DNA of 60,017 nt from Caldilineaceae bacterium (GCA_019637685.1 JAHBVF010000015.1:71875-131891), one strand, 5' to 3'; counted from the first letter of the stretch, positions 24,662 through 34,141 are shown. Notes: a model not told the origin generated them from the letters alone. Numbers and translations: made by a program.

Positions 24662-27526
24662 ATGAAACACAAAGCGAAACGTTTGACTACTCTTTTGACC
24701 CTGGCTCTGGCCGCACTGGTTGTGCTGGCTGGCTGCCAGATGGCTCCCCAGGAGCCGGCGGTGATTACGGTCGTCGTCACGGCCACACCCGAAGCAATGG
24801 AGCCTATGGCAACCGCCGAACCGGAAGCCACCGCAATGGAAGCGGAAATGGAAGCGGAAATGGAGCCGGAGATGGAGATGGAGAAGACTTCCATCGCCGA
24901 CCTGCGGGTGAGCCTGGACCAACTGCTGGGCGAGCACGTGCTCCTGGCCGCCAGCGCCACCAACGCCGCGTTGCACGGTCGCACGGCTGATTTTGAAGCA
25001 GCCGCGGGCAGCCTGGACAACAACTCCCAGGACCTGGCCGCTACGATTGGCTCTGTCTATGGCGAACCAGCGGGCGACGCTTTCCTGGCTCTCTGGCGCA
25101 CCCACATCGGTTTCTTTGTGGACTACACTGTCGCTGTTGCCAGTGATGACGCGGCCGCCAAAGAGGGTGCATTGACCGCGCTGGATGGCTACGCGGATGA
25201 CTTCGCCGCCTTCCTGAGCAGCGCCAACCCGGAGATCGACCCCGCAGTCGTCGCTGCCAACCTGCGCATGCACGTGGCAACCCTGACCGCGGCCATCGAC
25301 GCCCAAGCCCTGGACGATTTCCCCAGCGCTTTCGCCAATCTGCGGGAAGCCTACGCGCATATGGATTCCACGGCCAGCTATCTGGCAACCGCCATCGGCG
25401 CACAGTTCCCAGACCTCTTTGAAGGCAGCGCGGATACCCCCGCGGCTGGCCTGCAATCGGCCCTGAACACCCTGCTGGCCGAGCACGTCTATGTGGCATC
25501 CCTGGCGACTGGCGCCGCGCTGGGTGGCCGGGACGCCGAATTCGAGGCCGCCGCGGGCAGTCTGGACAACAACACCCAAGACCTGGCCGCGGCCGTTGGC
25601 TCTGTCTATGGCGAAGGCGCAGGCGATGCTTTCCTCGCTCTCTGGCGCACCCACATCGGCTTCTTCGTAGACTATACAGTCGCCGTTGCCACGGATGACG
25701 CGGCCCAGAAAGAGCAGGCCCTGGCCGACCTGACCGGCTATGCCACCGACTTCGGCGCATTCTTGAACAGTGCCAACCCGGACCTGCCGGTCGAGACTGT
25801 GGCCGAGCTGCTGGTTCCCCACGTGGCAACCCTGACCGCGGCCATCGATGCCCAGGCCGCGGGCGATCCGGTGATGGCCTACAGCCACCTGCGGGAAGCC
25901 TATGCCCACATGCGAATGATCGCTGACCCCCTGGCCGGTTCCATCATCGCCCAGTTCCCTGACATCTTTGGGATGGACGAAATGGGGATGGAAGGCATGG
26001 ACCACAGCGAAATGGACGCCAGCCAAATTGTGATGAGCGCTTCCCAACTGCGCTCGACGCTGGGCGGTCTGTTGGGCGAGCACGTGCTGATTACAGCCAG
26101 CGCCACAGACGCGGCCCTGCGCGGCCGCACGGCTGACTTCGAAGCCGCGGCCCAGGCCCTGGACACCAATTCGGTGGATATCGCCGCTGCCATCGGGCTG
26201 GTTTATGGCGAGGACGCAGAGGAAGCCTTCCTGGCTCTCTGGCGCACCCACATCGGCTTTTTCGTAGACTACACAGTGGGGGTCGCCACCGGTGACCGCG
26301 CCATGAGCGACAAAGCCCTGGCCGATCTGGACGGCTACGCGGACGACTTCGGCGCCTTCCTGAGCAGCGCCAACCCGAACCTGCCAGCCGAAGCTGTGGC
26401 CAGCCTGCTGCGCAGCCACGTAACTACACTCGTGGCGATGATCGACGCCCAGGCTGTCGAGACTCCCCAGGAGTCCGGCGACCAGCAGACCGCTTACACA
26501 GCCCTGCGCGCGGCCTATGCCCACATGGACATGACCGCTACTGGTCTGGCCAGTGCCATCAGCACCCAGTTCCCCGCGCGTTTCCCTGGCGAGGCCGGGG
26601 CCAACGCGGCCAATCTGCGGGCCGCATTGAACGCCCTGTTGGGTGAGCACACCTATCTGCTGGCAAAAACAGCCGTGGCCGCCATCGACTCCCGCACGAT
26701 TGAGTTCGAGGCCGCCGCGGGCACACTGGACCTAAACTCCCAGGACCTGGCTGCCGCGGTTGGCTCTGTCTATGGCGAGGGCGCAGGCGATGCCTTCCTG
26801 GCGCTCTGGCGCAAACACATCGGCTTCTTCACCGACTATATGCTGGCGGTGGGAGCGGATGACGCCAAGGGCAAGGAGAAGGCAACCGCCGAACTGGTTG
26901 GCTATGCCACCGACTTCGCCGCCTTCCTGAACAGCGCCAACCCGGACCTCCCCGTGGATGTGGTGGAGGGGCTGGTGGTGACCCACGCCCAGACTGTTTT
27001 GGCTGTGATTGACGCTGCGGGCGAGAACGACCCGACAACGCTGTACGCCGATGTGCGGGCTGCCTATGCCCATATGTCGATGATTGCCAATCCGTTGGCC
27101 GGTGCGATCATCGCCCAGTTCCCAGATATTTTCGGCATGGAGATGCCCGCCGAAATGATGATGGAAATGGAAAGCGAGGCCGGCGCGATGGCGGAAGAGA
27201 AGCCAATGGAGACCGTGCCCGCAACAGAGTCAGAGACGATGGCGGAAGGGGTGGCCGAGGCCATGACCGTCGAGATCGACATCCAAACCTTTGCCTTCGA
27301 CCAACAGACGATTGAGATCCCCGTCGGCACGACTGTTGTCTGGACCAACCGGGACGCGGCCAATCACACAGTGACATCCGGCATGCCCGGCACGCCGGAC
27401 GGCAAATTCGATTCCGGGAATTTCAACCAGAACGAGACTTTCTCATTCACCTTTACCGAAGCAGGCAGCTACGATTATTTCTGCCAGCGCCACAACCACA
27501 TGCGCGGCCTGATCGTCGTGAAGTAG
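24662..27526 (+). CDS. 954-aa lipoprotein with four helical repeats, Met-rich linkers and plastocyanin-like domain
   Basis: Lipobox VVLAGC at about residue 25, then a linker rich in Met and Glu (about 44-75). Four tandem helical units of about 185-195 residues follow, each with LLGEHVLL-type, FEAAAGSLDNNSQDLAA, VYGEGAGDAFLALWRTHIGF and AYAHM...FPDIF segments. A second Met-rich linker (about 820-860) precedes the C-terminal type I copper domain with NHTVTSG and YFCQRHNHM ligands. Conserved E-H, H and H-M positions in each repeat could bind metal. It is anchored outside the cell membrane between two ferritin-like genes and may buffer copper or carry electrons; this is inference. Repeat units resemble secreted Firmicutes proteins known to me only as hypothetical. 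Confidence 0.8.
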   Translation: MKHKAKRLTTLLTLALAALVVLAGCQMAPQEPAVITVVVTATPEAMEPMATAEPEATAMEAEMEAEMEPEMEMEKTSIADLRVSLDQLLGEHVLLAASATNAALHGRTADFEAAAGSLDNNSQDLAATIGSVYGEPAGDAFLALWRTHIGFFVDYTVAVASDDAAAKEGALTALDGYADDFAAFLSSANPEIDPAVVAANLRMHVATLTAAIDAQALDDFPSAFANLREAYAHMDSTASYLATAIGAQFPDLFEGSADTPAAGLQSALNTLLAEHVYVASLATGAALGGRDAEFEAAAGSLDNNTQDLAAAVGSVYGEGAGDAFLALWRTHIGFFVDYTVAVATDDAAQKEQALADLTGYATDFGAFLNSANPDLPVETVAELLVPHVATLTAAIDAQAAGDPVMAYSHLREAYAHMRMIADPLAGSIIAQFPDIFGMDEMGMEGMDHSEMDASQIVMSASQLRSTLGGLLGEHVLITASATDAALRGRTADFEAAAQALDTNSVDIAAAIGLVYGEDAEEAFLALWRTHIGFFVDYTVGVATGDRAMSDKALADLDGYADDFGAFLSSANPNLPAEAVASLLRSHVTTLVAMIDAQAVETPQESGDQQTAYTALRAAYAHMDMTATGLASAISTQFPARFPGEAGANAANLRAALNALLGEHTYLLAKTAVAAIDSRTIEFEAAAGTLDLNSQDLAAAVGSVYGEGAGDAFLALWRKHIGFFTDYMLAVGADDAKGKEKATAELVGYATDFAAFLNSANPDLPVDVVEGLVVTHAQTVLAVIDAAGENDPTTLYADVRAAYAHMSMIANPLAGAIIAQFPDIFGMEMPAEMMMEMESEAGAMAEEKPMETVPATESETMAEGVAEAMTVEIDIQTFAFDQQTIEIPVGTTVVWTNRDAANHTVTSGMPGTPDGKFDSGNFNQNETFSFTFTEAGSYDYFCQRHNHMRGLIVVK

Positions 27527-27640
27527 GGATAGTTGACTGGGTGATTGGTTGGTTCGGTCAACAGCATCACCACACAACCAATCATCCAGTCCGCCAATCA
27601 ACAACTCAACCAATCAACCAATTTCCAGGAGACATACCCA

Positions 27641-28312
27641 ATGAACACCCAATCTACACTCACCCTCGACCGCCGTTCTTTTCTGAAAGCCAGTGCCGCC
27701 GCCATGATGCTGGGCGCACTCGCCAACACCCGCCTGATGACCAACAGCGCGTACGCCGACCACGGCTACACGGATTTGGACATCCTGAACTATGCCCTGA
27801 CTCTGGAGCACCTGGAGAGCCGAGCCTATAAAAACGCCAACAGCATCGGAATGTTGACGGGCCGGGCCAAAGAGTATTTCGTCGATTTTGGCGACCAGGA
27901 AGCGTCCCACGTGGTGGCCCTGACTGGCACGATTACAAAGCTGGGCGGCACGCCGGTCCGTGCCCAGGCTGACTACAACTTCCCTACCTTTAACAGCGAG
28001 CAGGAAGTGTTGGACTACTTCCAGATGTTGGAAGAGCTGGGCGCGGCCGCCTATCTGGGCCAGGCCCGCTTTATTGCCGACGCCGAACTGCTGACCGCGG
28101 CGGTGAGCATCCACAATGTGGAAGGCCAGCACGCCGCTGTTCTGGCTGATCTGGTGGGCAAGGACCCCTCCCCCGCGTTTGCGCCGGAGAAGACAATGGA
28201 CGAAGTGGTGGCCGCCATCACCCCCATCCTCAACACGAATATGCCGTCCATGCCCAGTACGGGTCTGGGTGGATTTGCCAGCACGGCCACAGGCCGCCGC
28301 CTGAGCCGGTAA
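27641..28312 (+). CDS. Tat-exported ferritin-like domain protein
   Basis: 223 residues from the ATG at 27641 (CAGGAGA upstream). Twin-Arg signal D-R-R-S-F-L-K followed by a hydrophobic stretch, so it is exported folded, with metal already bound. The ferritin-like bundle has YALTLEHLESRAY, GDQEASHVVAL, EELGAAAYLGQA and HNVEGQHAAV, matching its paralogue at 23932. The region before the start is an unusually CAAT/CAACC-rich stretch. A strong hairpin follows at 28336. Confidence 0.88.
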   Translation: MNTQSTLTLDRRSFLKASAAAMMLGALANTRLMTNSAYADHGYTDLDILNYALTLEHLESRAYKNANSIGMLTGRAKEYFVDFGDQEASHVVALTGTITKLGGTPVRAQADYNFPTFNSEQEVLDYFQMLEELGAAAYLGQARFIADAELLTAAVSIHNVEGQHAAVLADLVGKDPSPAFAPEKTMDEVVAAITPILNTNMPSMPSTGLGGFASTATGRRLSR

Positions 28313-28335
28313 CGTATACTCAGTCAGAAAGCAAG

Positions 28336-28373
28336 GACCTGCCAGGTTTCGGTTTCGAAAAACCTGGCAGGTC
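28336..28373 (+). terminator. GACCTGCCAGGTTT palindrome
   Basis: 14-base arms (28336-28349 and 28360-28373), 10-base loop, followed by TGTTTC. It lies 24 bases after the ferritin-like gene and probably ends that transcript. Confidence 0.65.
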
Positions 28374-28398
28374 TGTTTCACTCCCAAAGGAAAGATCC

Positions 28399-29214
28399 GT
28401 GAAGCACTCATTGTCCATGCGTAATCTGCTCATCGTTCTCGTCGCCCTGGCGACACTGCTGGTCGGCCCCATGGCCATCGGCGTGGAAAGCCAGTCCACA
28501 GTCACAACGGCCACAGCCACAGCCACCCGCCGCACTTTTTCCTGGCCGACGGTGACACCCACGCCAGCAGCCACGGCAAGGGCGACAGCTACAGCGAGGG
28601 CCAACGCGAGGGCTACAGCCAAGTCTACAGCCATAGCGACAAGACCTGTGACCACCAGCCAGGCCGCAGCTATCACAACAACTGTCACTGCGACAGTCTC
28701 AGCCGCTCTGCAAGCGAACACTTCGCCAGAGATCACCGGGACTGTGGCCATCAGCCAGGCCGTGCCCGTGCGCCTGCGCATCCCGGCCATCGGCGTGGAC
28801 GCGACGATTGAGCCGGTGGGCCAGGACCGCAACGGACGAATGGACACCCCTTCACTGGTGGAGGATGTAGCCTGGTACGCGCCGGGTTTAGCGCCGGGCG
28901 AGATCGGCAATGCTGTCCTGGCCGGCCATCTGGACCGTATCGGCGGCGCGCCCGCGGTCTTCTGGAAGCTGGGCAAGCTGATGGCAGGGGACGATATTTT
29001 TGTCACAGACAGCGCGGGCGGGGAGCACCACTTCCGGGTCACGGCCCAGGAAGCCTATCCCTACGAAGATGCCCCCCTGGACGAAATCTTCGGTTTCGGC
29101 ATCCGCAGCCGTCTCAACCTGATTACCTGCCGGGGCAGGTGGGATCGCAGCGGGCAGACGTACACCCAGCGGCTGGTCGTCTTCAGCGAACTGGTCGAAA
29201 GCACGCGTCCCTAG
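28399..29214 (+). CDS. Sortase (class D/F-like)
   Basis: 271 residues, GTG start with AAAGGAAAG upstream. One N-terminal membrane helix (about 8-30), a long Ala/Thr-rich spacer (about 35-115), and a sortase beta-barrel (about 120-271). Catalytic His in AGHLD (about residue 176), Cys in LITCRG (about 243) and Arg in QRLVV (about 257) form the sortase triad. Sortases in monoderm-like Chloroflexota are usually few and of unclear substrate; no LPxTG-type substrate is visible in this window. The operon relation to MoxR/DUF58 downstream is uncertain. Confidence 0.85.
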   Translation: MKHSLSMRNLLIVLVALATLLVGPMAIGVESQSTVTTATATATRRTFSWPTVTPTPAATARATATARANARATAKSTAIATRPVTTSQAAAITTTVTATVSAALQANTSPEITGTVAISQAVPVRLRIPAIGVDATIEPVGQDRNGRMDTPSLVEDVAWYAPGLAPGEIGNAVLAGHLDRIGGAPAVFWKLGKLMAGDDIFVTDSAGGEHHFRVTAQEAYPYEDAPLDEIFGFGIRSRLNLITCRGRWDRSGQTYTQRLVVFSELVESTRP

Positions 29215-29292
29215 GGCGGGGAAGGAACCCGGCCTGCCACATTCCCCCCGCTCCCCATTTGCCCCCACCCCCATCCAATAGTAGACTTCTCC

Positions 29293-29324
29293 CCAATCAC
29301 CCAATCACCCAATCACCCAATCAC
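29293..29324. repeat. Four tandem CCAATCAC units
   Basis: Four exact 8-base units before the moxR start. A micro-repeat of the CAAT family common in the intergenic regions of this window; no spacer structure, so not CRISPR. Confidence 0.8.
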
Positions 29325-29337
29325 CTTCCGAGGCCCC

Positions 29338-30276
29338 GTGAACTTTTCCCAATTCAGCAACGCCGTGCAATCCAATGTGGCCCAGGTTATCATCGGCAAG
29401 CGGGATGTGGTGGAGATGCTTCTCGTCGCGCTGCTCTGCGACGGCCACGTGTTGCTGGAAGATGTGCCCGGCATTGGCAAGACGACCCTGGCCAAAGCCC
29501 TGGCCCGCAGCATCGACTGCTCCTTCGATCGCATCCAGTTCACGCCGGACCTGCTGCCCAGCGATGTGACCGGTATCAGTTTCTACAACCAGAAGAGCCA
29601 GGAATTTGAGTTCCGGCCCGGCCCGATCTTTGCCCAAGTGGTATTGGCGGATGAGATCAACCGGGCCACACCCCGCACTCAATCCAGCCTGTTGGAAGCC
29701 ATGCAGGAACGCCAGACAACGGTGGATCGGGAGACCCACACCCTGCCCCGCCCCTTTCTGGTCATCGCCACCCAAAACCCGATTGAGTTGGAAGGCACTT
29801 TCCCTCTGCCCGAAGCCCAACTCGACCGCTTTGTGATTCAGCTAAAGCTGGGATATCCCGACGAGGCCGAAGAGGACGAGATGCTTATGCGCTACCGGCA
29901 GGACGAACCCTTGGCAGAACTCCAGCCCGTGGCCCATATAGACGATCTGCTGGCGTTGCAGGCCCAGACCCGTTCCATCCACGTCAGCGACGACCTGCGC
30001 GCCTATCTGCTCCGGGTGGTGCGCTCCACGCGGGAGCATCCCTCTGTGGAACTGGGCGTCTCGCCGCGCGGGACATTAGCCCTCTACCGGGCCTGCCAGG
30101 CATTTGCGGCCCTGCGCGGGCGGGAATATGTCATCCCCAGCGATGTACAGCATTTGGCCCCGGCCCTGCTCACCCACCGCATCCACATCAGCCCCCAGAC
30201 CCGGCTGCGGGGGCGCACCCCCCAGCAGGTGGTGGCGGAGGTGGTGGGCAGTGTGGCGGTTCCGGTGGTGGAGTGA
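29338..30276 (+). CDS. MoxR-family AAA+ ATPase
   Basis: 312 residues, GTG start with GAGG upstream. Walker A-type loop D-V-P-G-I-G-K-T-T near residues 41-49, Walker B V-L-A-D-E-I-N-R near 102-109, then the MoxR motifs QERQTTVD and ATQNPIE. The C-terminal lid is helical. MoxR ATPases act as chaperones in maturation of envelope proteins, usually with a DUF58 protein, here the next gene. A palindrome (30326-30372) stands between them. Confidence 0.93.
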   Translation: MNFSQFSNAVQSNVAQVIIGKRDVVEMLLVALLCDGHVLLEDVPGIGKTTLAKALARSIDCSFDRIQFTPDLLPSDVTGISFYNQKSQEFEFRPGPIFAQVVLADEINRATPRTQSSLLEAMQERQTTVDRETHTLPRPFLVIATQNPIELEGTFPLPEAQLDRFVIQLKLGYPDEAEEDEMLMRYRQDEPLAELQPVAHIDDLLALQAQTRSIHVSDDLRAYLLRVVRSTREHPSVELGVSPRGTLALYRACQAFAALRGREYVIPSDVQHLAPALLTHRIHISPQTRLRGRTPQQVVAEVVGSVAVPVVE

Positions 30277-30325
30277 GGTATTGTGTGCTGCGTAGGAAGT
30301 GACGATTTGGGGTTTGTCGAAGAAA

Positions 30326-30372
30326 CGTGAAGCGTGAAACGAGAGGGCGTCCGTGGGATTTCACGCTTCACG
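30326..30372. repeat. CGTGAAGCGTGAAA palindrome between moxR and DUF58
   Basis: 14-base arms at 30326-30339 and 30359-30372. No T-run, so it may not stop transcription of the DUF58 gene. Confidence 0.6.
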
Positions 30373-30410
30373 CCTTAACTGGCAGATCCTCTCTATTCGT
30401 GGGTGACTGA

Positions 30411-31838
30411 ATGTTCGGCTTTTCTCCCAATACCCAACCCCGCAAAGACGAAGCACGCAAGAAGGAACCCCGGGGCCAGCGCGGCCTGCCTTTTCTGCGC
30501 GCGTTTCGCCGCCAGCGCCGCTATATCGATGTGACGAAAGATACCCAATTCAGCGATGCCTGGGTGTTGTTGGCGATTCTGCTGTTGGGCTTCGGGCTGA
30601 TCGTCTCCAACCGGTTTTTCACCACAACGGGGATTTTGCTGCTGACACTGGCGGGGATCGGCTGGCTGTGGAGCAGTCTCAGTCTCTACGGTCTCCACTA
30701 CCGCCGCCACTTTGCCGAGGTGCGCGCCTTTCAGGGCGAGGAGATTCGCCTGACCCTGGAGGTGCAGAATCAGAAATTTCTCCCCCTCACGTGGATGACC
30801 GTCCAGGATATTTTCCCCACGGAACTGCCCCTGCGCGAGACGAGCATCTCCTTCAATTCCGCCACCAACCAGGGGGAATTCCGCACTTTCTGGATGCCCA
30901 ACGCTTTCCAGAAGCTCACCCGCCACTTCACCATCGACTGCACTGCCAGGGGGTTTCATAAATATGGCCCGGCCCAGGTGGAAACCGGGGACGGCTTTGG
31001 CTTCTTCAACCGGGGGGCGCGCTTTTTGGATGAGCAATTTCTGATCGTCTACCCCCGCATCTACACTGTGGCCGAGATGGGGTTGCCCGCCAAAAATCCC
31101 TTCGGCAATCTGCGCGCCCACGGCCACCTGCACGAAGACCCCCTGCGCACGGTCGGTGTGCGGGCCTGGACCAGCGGCGACAGCCCCCGGCGCATCCACT
31201 GGAAGGCCACGGCCCGCCATCAGGAACTGCTCAGCCGGGTCTACGAGCCGAGCAAAGAGCAGCAGATTCTGATTTTTCTGAATGTGGCGACGCTGGAACG
31301 CCATTGGTTTGGGACGATCCCGGAATTGCAGGAGCGGACCATCAGTGTGGCGGCCAGCCTGGCCAATCTGATAGCGGAGCAGCGCCTGCCCGTCGGGCTG
31401 ATTGCCAATGGCACACTGCCCGGCAGCGATCAGCCCCTGCGCCTGCTGCCGGGGCGCAACCCGGAACAGTTGACCCGCATTCTGGAGCTATTGGCCGCGG
31501 TGACGCCTTTTGCCAGCGACCCAATCGAACAATTGATTTTGCGCGAAGCCCCGCGCCTGGGCTGGGGGGCCACCGTTCTGGTGGTCAGTGCCATTGCCCA
31601 CGAAGCCCTGCTGGTCACGCTGCTGGAACTGGCCGAGGCGGGCCGACCAGTGGTGCTGGTGACGTTGGCCGAGAAGCCGCCCACCCAACACCTGAAGGGT
31701 GTGACTGTCTATCACTTGCCCCACCTCATCGACGATCTGATCCTGCCCCAACTGGTGGATGGCCGGGAGCGTCCCCCCGAAGCATTGGAAAAAGAGAGAG
31801 AAAACGCCCGTTTCCAGCGCCCCGTGGCTGTGGGGTAG
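30411..31838 (+). CDS. DUF58 domain protein
   Basis: 475 residues. A basic N-terminus, two membrane helices (about 47-90) and a beta-rich region with the V-R-A-F-Q-G-E-E-I-R-L motif precede the DUF58 core G-D-S-P-R-R-I-H-W-K (about 257-266). A von Willebrand A-like domain follows (about 275-440). DUF58 proteins partner MoxR ATPases. The MIDAS residues are not clearly conserved. The usual transglutaminase and DUF4129 partners are not adjacent; the DUF4129 gene at 1149 may be a detached partner. Confidence 0.88.
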   Translation: MFGFSPNTQPRKDEARKKEPRGQRGLPFLRAFRRQRRYIDVTKDTQFSDAWVLLAILLLGFGLIVSNRFFTTTGILLLTLAGIGWLWSSLSLYGLHYRRHFAEVRAFQGEEIRLTLEVQNQKFLPLTWMTVQDIFPTELPLRETSISFNSATNQGEFRTFWMPNAFQKLTRHFTIDCTARGFHKYGPAQVETGDGFGFFNRGARFLDEQFLIVYPRIYTVAEMGLPAKNPFGNLRAHGHLHEDPLRTVGVRAWTSGDSPRRIHWKATARHQELLSRVYEPSKEQQILIFLNVATLERHWFGTIPELQERTISVAASLANLIAEQRLPVGLIANGTLPGSDQPLRLLPGRNPEQLTRILELLAAVTPFASDPIEQLILREAPRLGWGATVLVVSAIAHEALLVTLLELAEAGRPVVLVTLAEKPPTQHLKGVTVYHLPHLIDDLILPQLVDGRERPPEALEKERENARFQRPVAVG

Positions 31839-31862
31839 ACGGTCCGTTTCAATGCAAAAATT

Positions 31863-31922
31863 TCCCGCGGAGGCGCGGAGACGCAGAGAAAAAGTCCTTT
31901 GCGTCTCCGCGCCTCCGCGGGA
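31863..31922. terminator. 23-bp-arm palindrome between convergent genes
   Basis: Perfect arms 31863-31885 and 31900-31922 with a 14-base loop, between DUF58 (plus) and the lycopene cyclase gene (minus). Suited to terminate both. Confidence 0.7.
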
Positions 31923-31928
31923 GTCAGT

Positions 31929-32744
31929 TTACTGGCGCGGGGTTGCCGGGAGGCTGGACCGGGCGGCAGGGCTGAATCGCTGGCGAAGCGCGGCCAGCCG
32001 CATGCCGCTCTCCTCGGCCCAGACCAGCACCAGCCCGAAAGTGACGAGGGTATTTGTCAATCCGAAAAAGAGGAATTCTTCAATCGGCAACACACCGCCC
32101 AGCAGCAGACCAGTGGATTGGGCGGGATCGATTGTCCACGTGCCCGCGCCGATGGCGATGGCGTCCGCGCCGCTCAGGTAGAGGGTCATCGGGACGAGGG
32201 CCAGCAGCACCAGCCGCCGGTTGCGCCACAGAATGTCCCCGCCAAACCCCCATTGCAGTGTGATAGGCGGCAATGCCCAGGCCAGTTCCAGGAAAAGATA
32301 GGTCCCCGGCTGCCAGCCCACCAGCGGGATCGCCACCGCGCCCAGCCAGACTACGCCCAGCAGCAGCACGCCACCCCAGCGAATTGCCGGGCTGGGTGTA
32401 GAGCGCACGGGCGGCAGACGGCGGGTCAGGGCGGTCAACCACAGCCCGGCCAGAAGCGGCTGGACGACGAAAAACGTGTACTCTTCGATGGGAACCCAGC
32501 CCAGCACAACGCCTGTCACCAGCGCCGGATCGTACCACCAGACGCCCGTCGCCACCAGATAGTTGTCCCAGGGGGTTGTGTAGACGAGGGCGATGAGCGC
32601 GTGGAGCAGAATTCCACCCGCCACCGGCCAGTTGGCCAGTGTTCCAGGCCGTTGCCGCCCCGCGCGCCGATCCAGCCAGGCCACGCCCAGCAGCAGCACA
32701 ATTGGTATCCCCACAAAAAGGGCCAAGAATAAAAAGTAAGTCAT
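31929..32744 (-). CDS. Lycopene cyclase, fused CrtYc-CrtYd type
   Basis: 271 residues from the ATG at 32744, with GAGGAAC upstream; a TTG at 32759 lacks one. Seven to eight hydrophobic helices in two homologous halves, each with the cyclase motif P-I-E-E (VPIEEYTFF near residue 90, LPIEEFLFF near 220). This is the actinobacterial/archaeal CrtYcd family that forms beta-ionone rings on lycopene. Last gene of the carotenoid operon. A 14-bp palindrome (32767-32780 with 32808-32821) lies between it and the P450 gene. Confidence 0.9.
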   Translation of the reverse strand: MTYFLFLALFVGIPIVLLLGVAWLDRRAGRQRPGTLANWPVAGGILLHALIALVYTTPWDNYLVATGVWWYDPALVTGVVLGWVPIEEYTFFVVQPLLAGLWLTALTRRLPPVRSTPSPAIRWGGVLLLGVVWLGAVAIPLVGWQPGTYLFLELAWALPPITLQWGFGGDILWRNRRLVLLALVPMTLYLSGADAIAIGAGTWTIDPAQSTGLLLGGVLPIEEFLFFGLTNTLVTFGLVLVWAEESGMRLAALRQRFSPAARSSLPATPRQ

Positions 32745-32766
32745 AAAGTTCCTCAACAATCAGAAC

Positions 32767-32821
32767 AACCACAAAGTCACGAAGGCACGAAGAACGGTTC
32801 TCTCTTTGTGACTTTGTGGTT
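32767..32821. repeat. AACCACAAAGTCAC palindrome
   Basis: 14-base arms 32767-32780 and 32808-32821 between the P450 and lycopene cyclase genes of one operon. No T-run on the minus strand, so partial termination at most. Confidence 0.6.
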
Positions 32822-34141
32822 TTAGCTTTTCCGACTTCGCCATACCCGCATCTTCACACCGGGCCGGGGTTCCAGCGTAGCGCCCATATGCTCGTGTACG
32901 CGTCCGGGCAGCAGTTCCAAATCAAAATCGTACAGAATTTTGCCCAGCACAGCTTTTGCTTCCACCTGGGCAAAGGTGGCGCCGATGCAGTTGCGGGGGC
33001 CACCGCCAAAGGGCACGTAGGCAAAGGCCGGGGGCGTGCCACCCTTTTCCGAACGGTCGAAACGGGCCGGGCAGAAGTCGTCGGGCTGCTCCCAGTGCTC
33101 CGGGTCCCGGTGGGAGAGGTAGATGGAATACATCACCCGGTTGTCCTGGGGGACGGGATAGCCCTCCACTTCCGTGTCGTGCCCGGCCCGGCGGTTGCCC
33201 ACGTGGATGGGCGGGTAGAGGCGCAGGGTCTCTTTGATGACCGTATCCAGAAAAGACAATTCCTTTAGCTGTTCCGGTGTGGGCGGCGCTGGGCCTAAAA
33301 CAGCCCGTGCCTCGGCTGTAGCCTGGGCCAGCGCGTCGGGATGCACGCCCAGCATAAAAAGCGCCCAGGCCAGAAGCGCGGTGCTGGTGTCGTGGCCGGC
33401 AATGAGCATTGTCAGCAACTGATCCCGAATCAGATCGTCGTCCATTGCGGGATGGGCAACCAGCACAGACAAGAGATCGTCGCCCGTTTGACCTGTCTCG
33501 GCGCAGGAGGCTCGCCGCTCGCGGATAATTGTGTAAAGATAGTCGTCCAGTTCCGCCAGTTCCGCTTTGCGGCTGGCACGGGGCGCGCCCGGCCAGACCA
33601 GCCACGCGCCAGGAGAGATGTATTCGATAGAGGCCAGAATGGGCCGCCAGAGCCGCTCCAAATCCGGGCGAAAGTCCACGGCAAAGAGCGTCTCCATCAG
33701 AATCAGCAGGGCGGCTTTGCGCATCTCCACCAGCATATCGACAGTGTCGCCGTCCGTCCAGCCGTCCGTGACTGTGGTGGTACACTCCCAAAAAGCGTCG
33801 ATGTGGCCGTTCACCTGCGCCCGTTGCAGAGTCGGCTCCATCACCCCGCGCAGACAGTCGTGGCTTTCCCCGTCCTCCACCAGCAGCCCGTGGCGCAGGA
33901 GTTTTGTCACCGGGTCGCTCTCTGTGCGCCACAGGAAATCATCCCGCCCCGTCACCAAAATGTGACGGTTCGTCTCCGGCCCCACAAAGACAATCGGTTT
34001 GAAGCCGGGCAGGGTAATCTGAAAAGCATTGCCCAGATGTTGGCGCATGGCAGCCAGCCCGGCCAGGAGCGAGCGATCCCGGCCCATTGCGCGCAGCACA
34101 GCCAGGCCCGGCAGGCCAGAGAGAGTAGGGAGGGAAGGCAC
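32822..34141 (-). CDS. Cytochrome P450, probable carotenoid hydroxylase
   Basis: 439 residues from the GTG at 34141, which has GGAGAG 7 bases upstream. The longer ORF to 34228 would translate a palindromic repeat and is rejected. I-helix AGHDTST (about residue 262), K-helix K-E-T-L-R (about 315), and haem loop F-G-G-G-P-R-N-C-I-G (about 380-389) are all present. The position between crtI and the cyclase suggests a ring hydroxylase such as CYP175A1 of Thermus, making zeaxanthin-like products; the substrate is inferred from context only. No ferredoxin partner is adjacent. Confidence 0.9.
   Translation of the reverse strand: MPSLPTLSGLPGLAVLRAMGRDRSLLAGLAAMRQHLGNAFQITLPGFKPIVFVGPETNRHILVTGRDDFLWRTESDPVTKLLRHGLLVEDGESHDCLRGVMEPTLQRAQVNGHIDAFWECTTTVTDGWTDGDTVDMLVEMRKAALLILMETLFAVDFRPDLERLWRPILASIEYISPGAWLVWPGAPRASRKAELAELDDYLYTIIRERRASCAETGQTGDDLLSVLVAHPAMDDDLIRDQLLTMLIAGHDTSTALLAWALFMLGVHPDALAQATAEARAVLGPAPPTPEQLKELSFLDTVIKETLRLYPPIHVGNRRAGHDTEVEGYPVPQDNRVMYSIYLSHRDPEHWEQPDDFCPARFDRSEKGGTPPAFAYVPFGGGPRNCIGATFAQVEAKAVLGKILYDFDLELLPGRVHEHMGATLEPRPGVKMRVWRSRKS

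Noticed and set aside
24632..26650. 672-codon open frame on the minus strand
   Set aside because: Antisense of the four-repeat lipoprotein; its apparent repeats only mirror the repeats of the real gene.
29293..29324. Possible CRISPR-like short tandem repeat
   Set aside because: The 8-base units are directly adjacent with no spacers and there are no cas genes.
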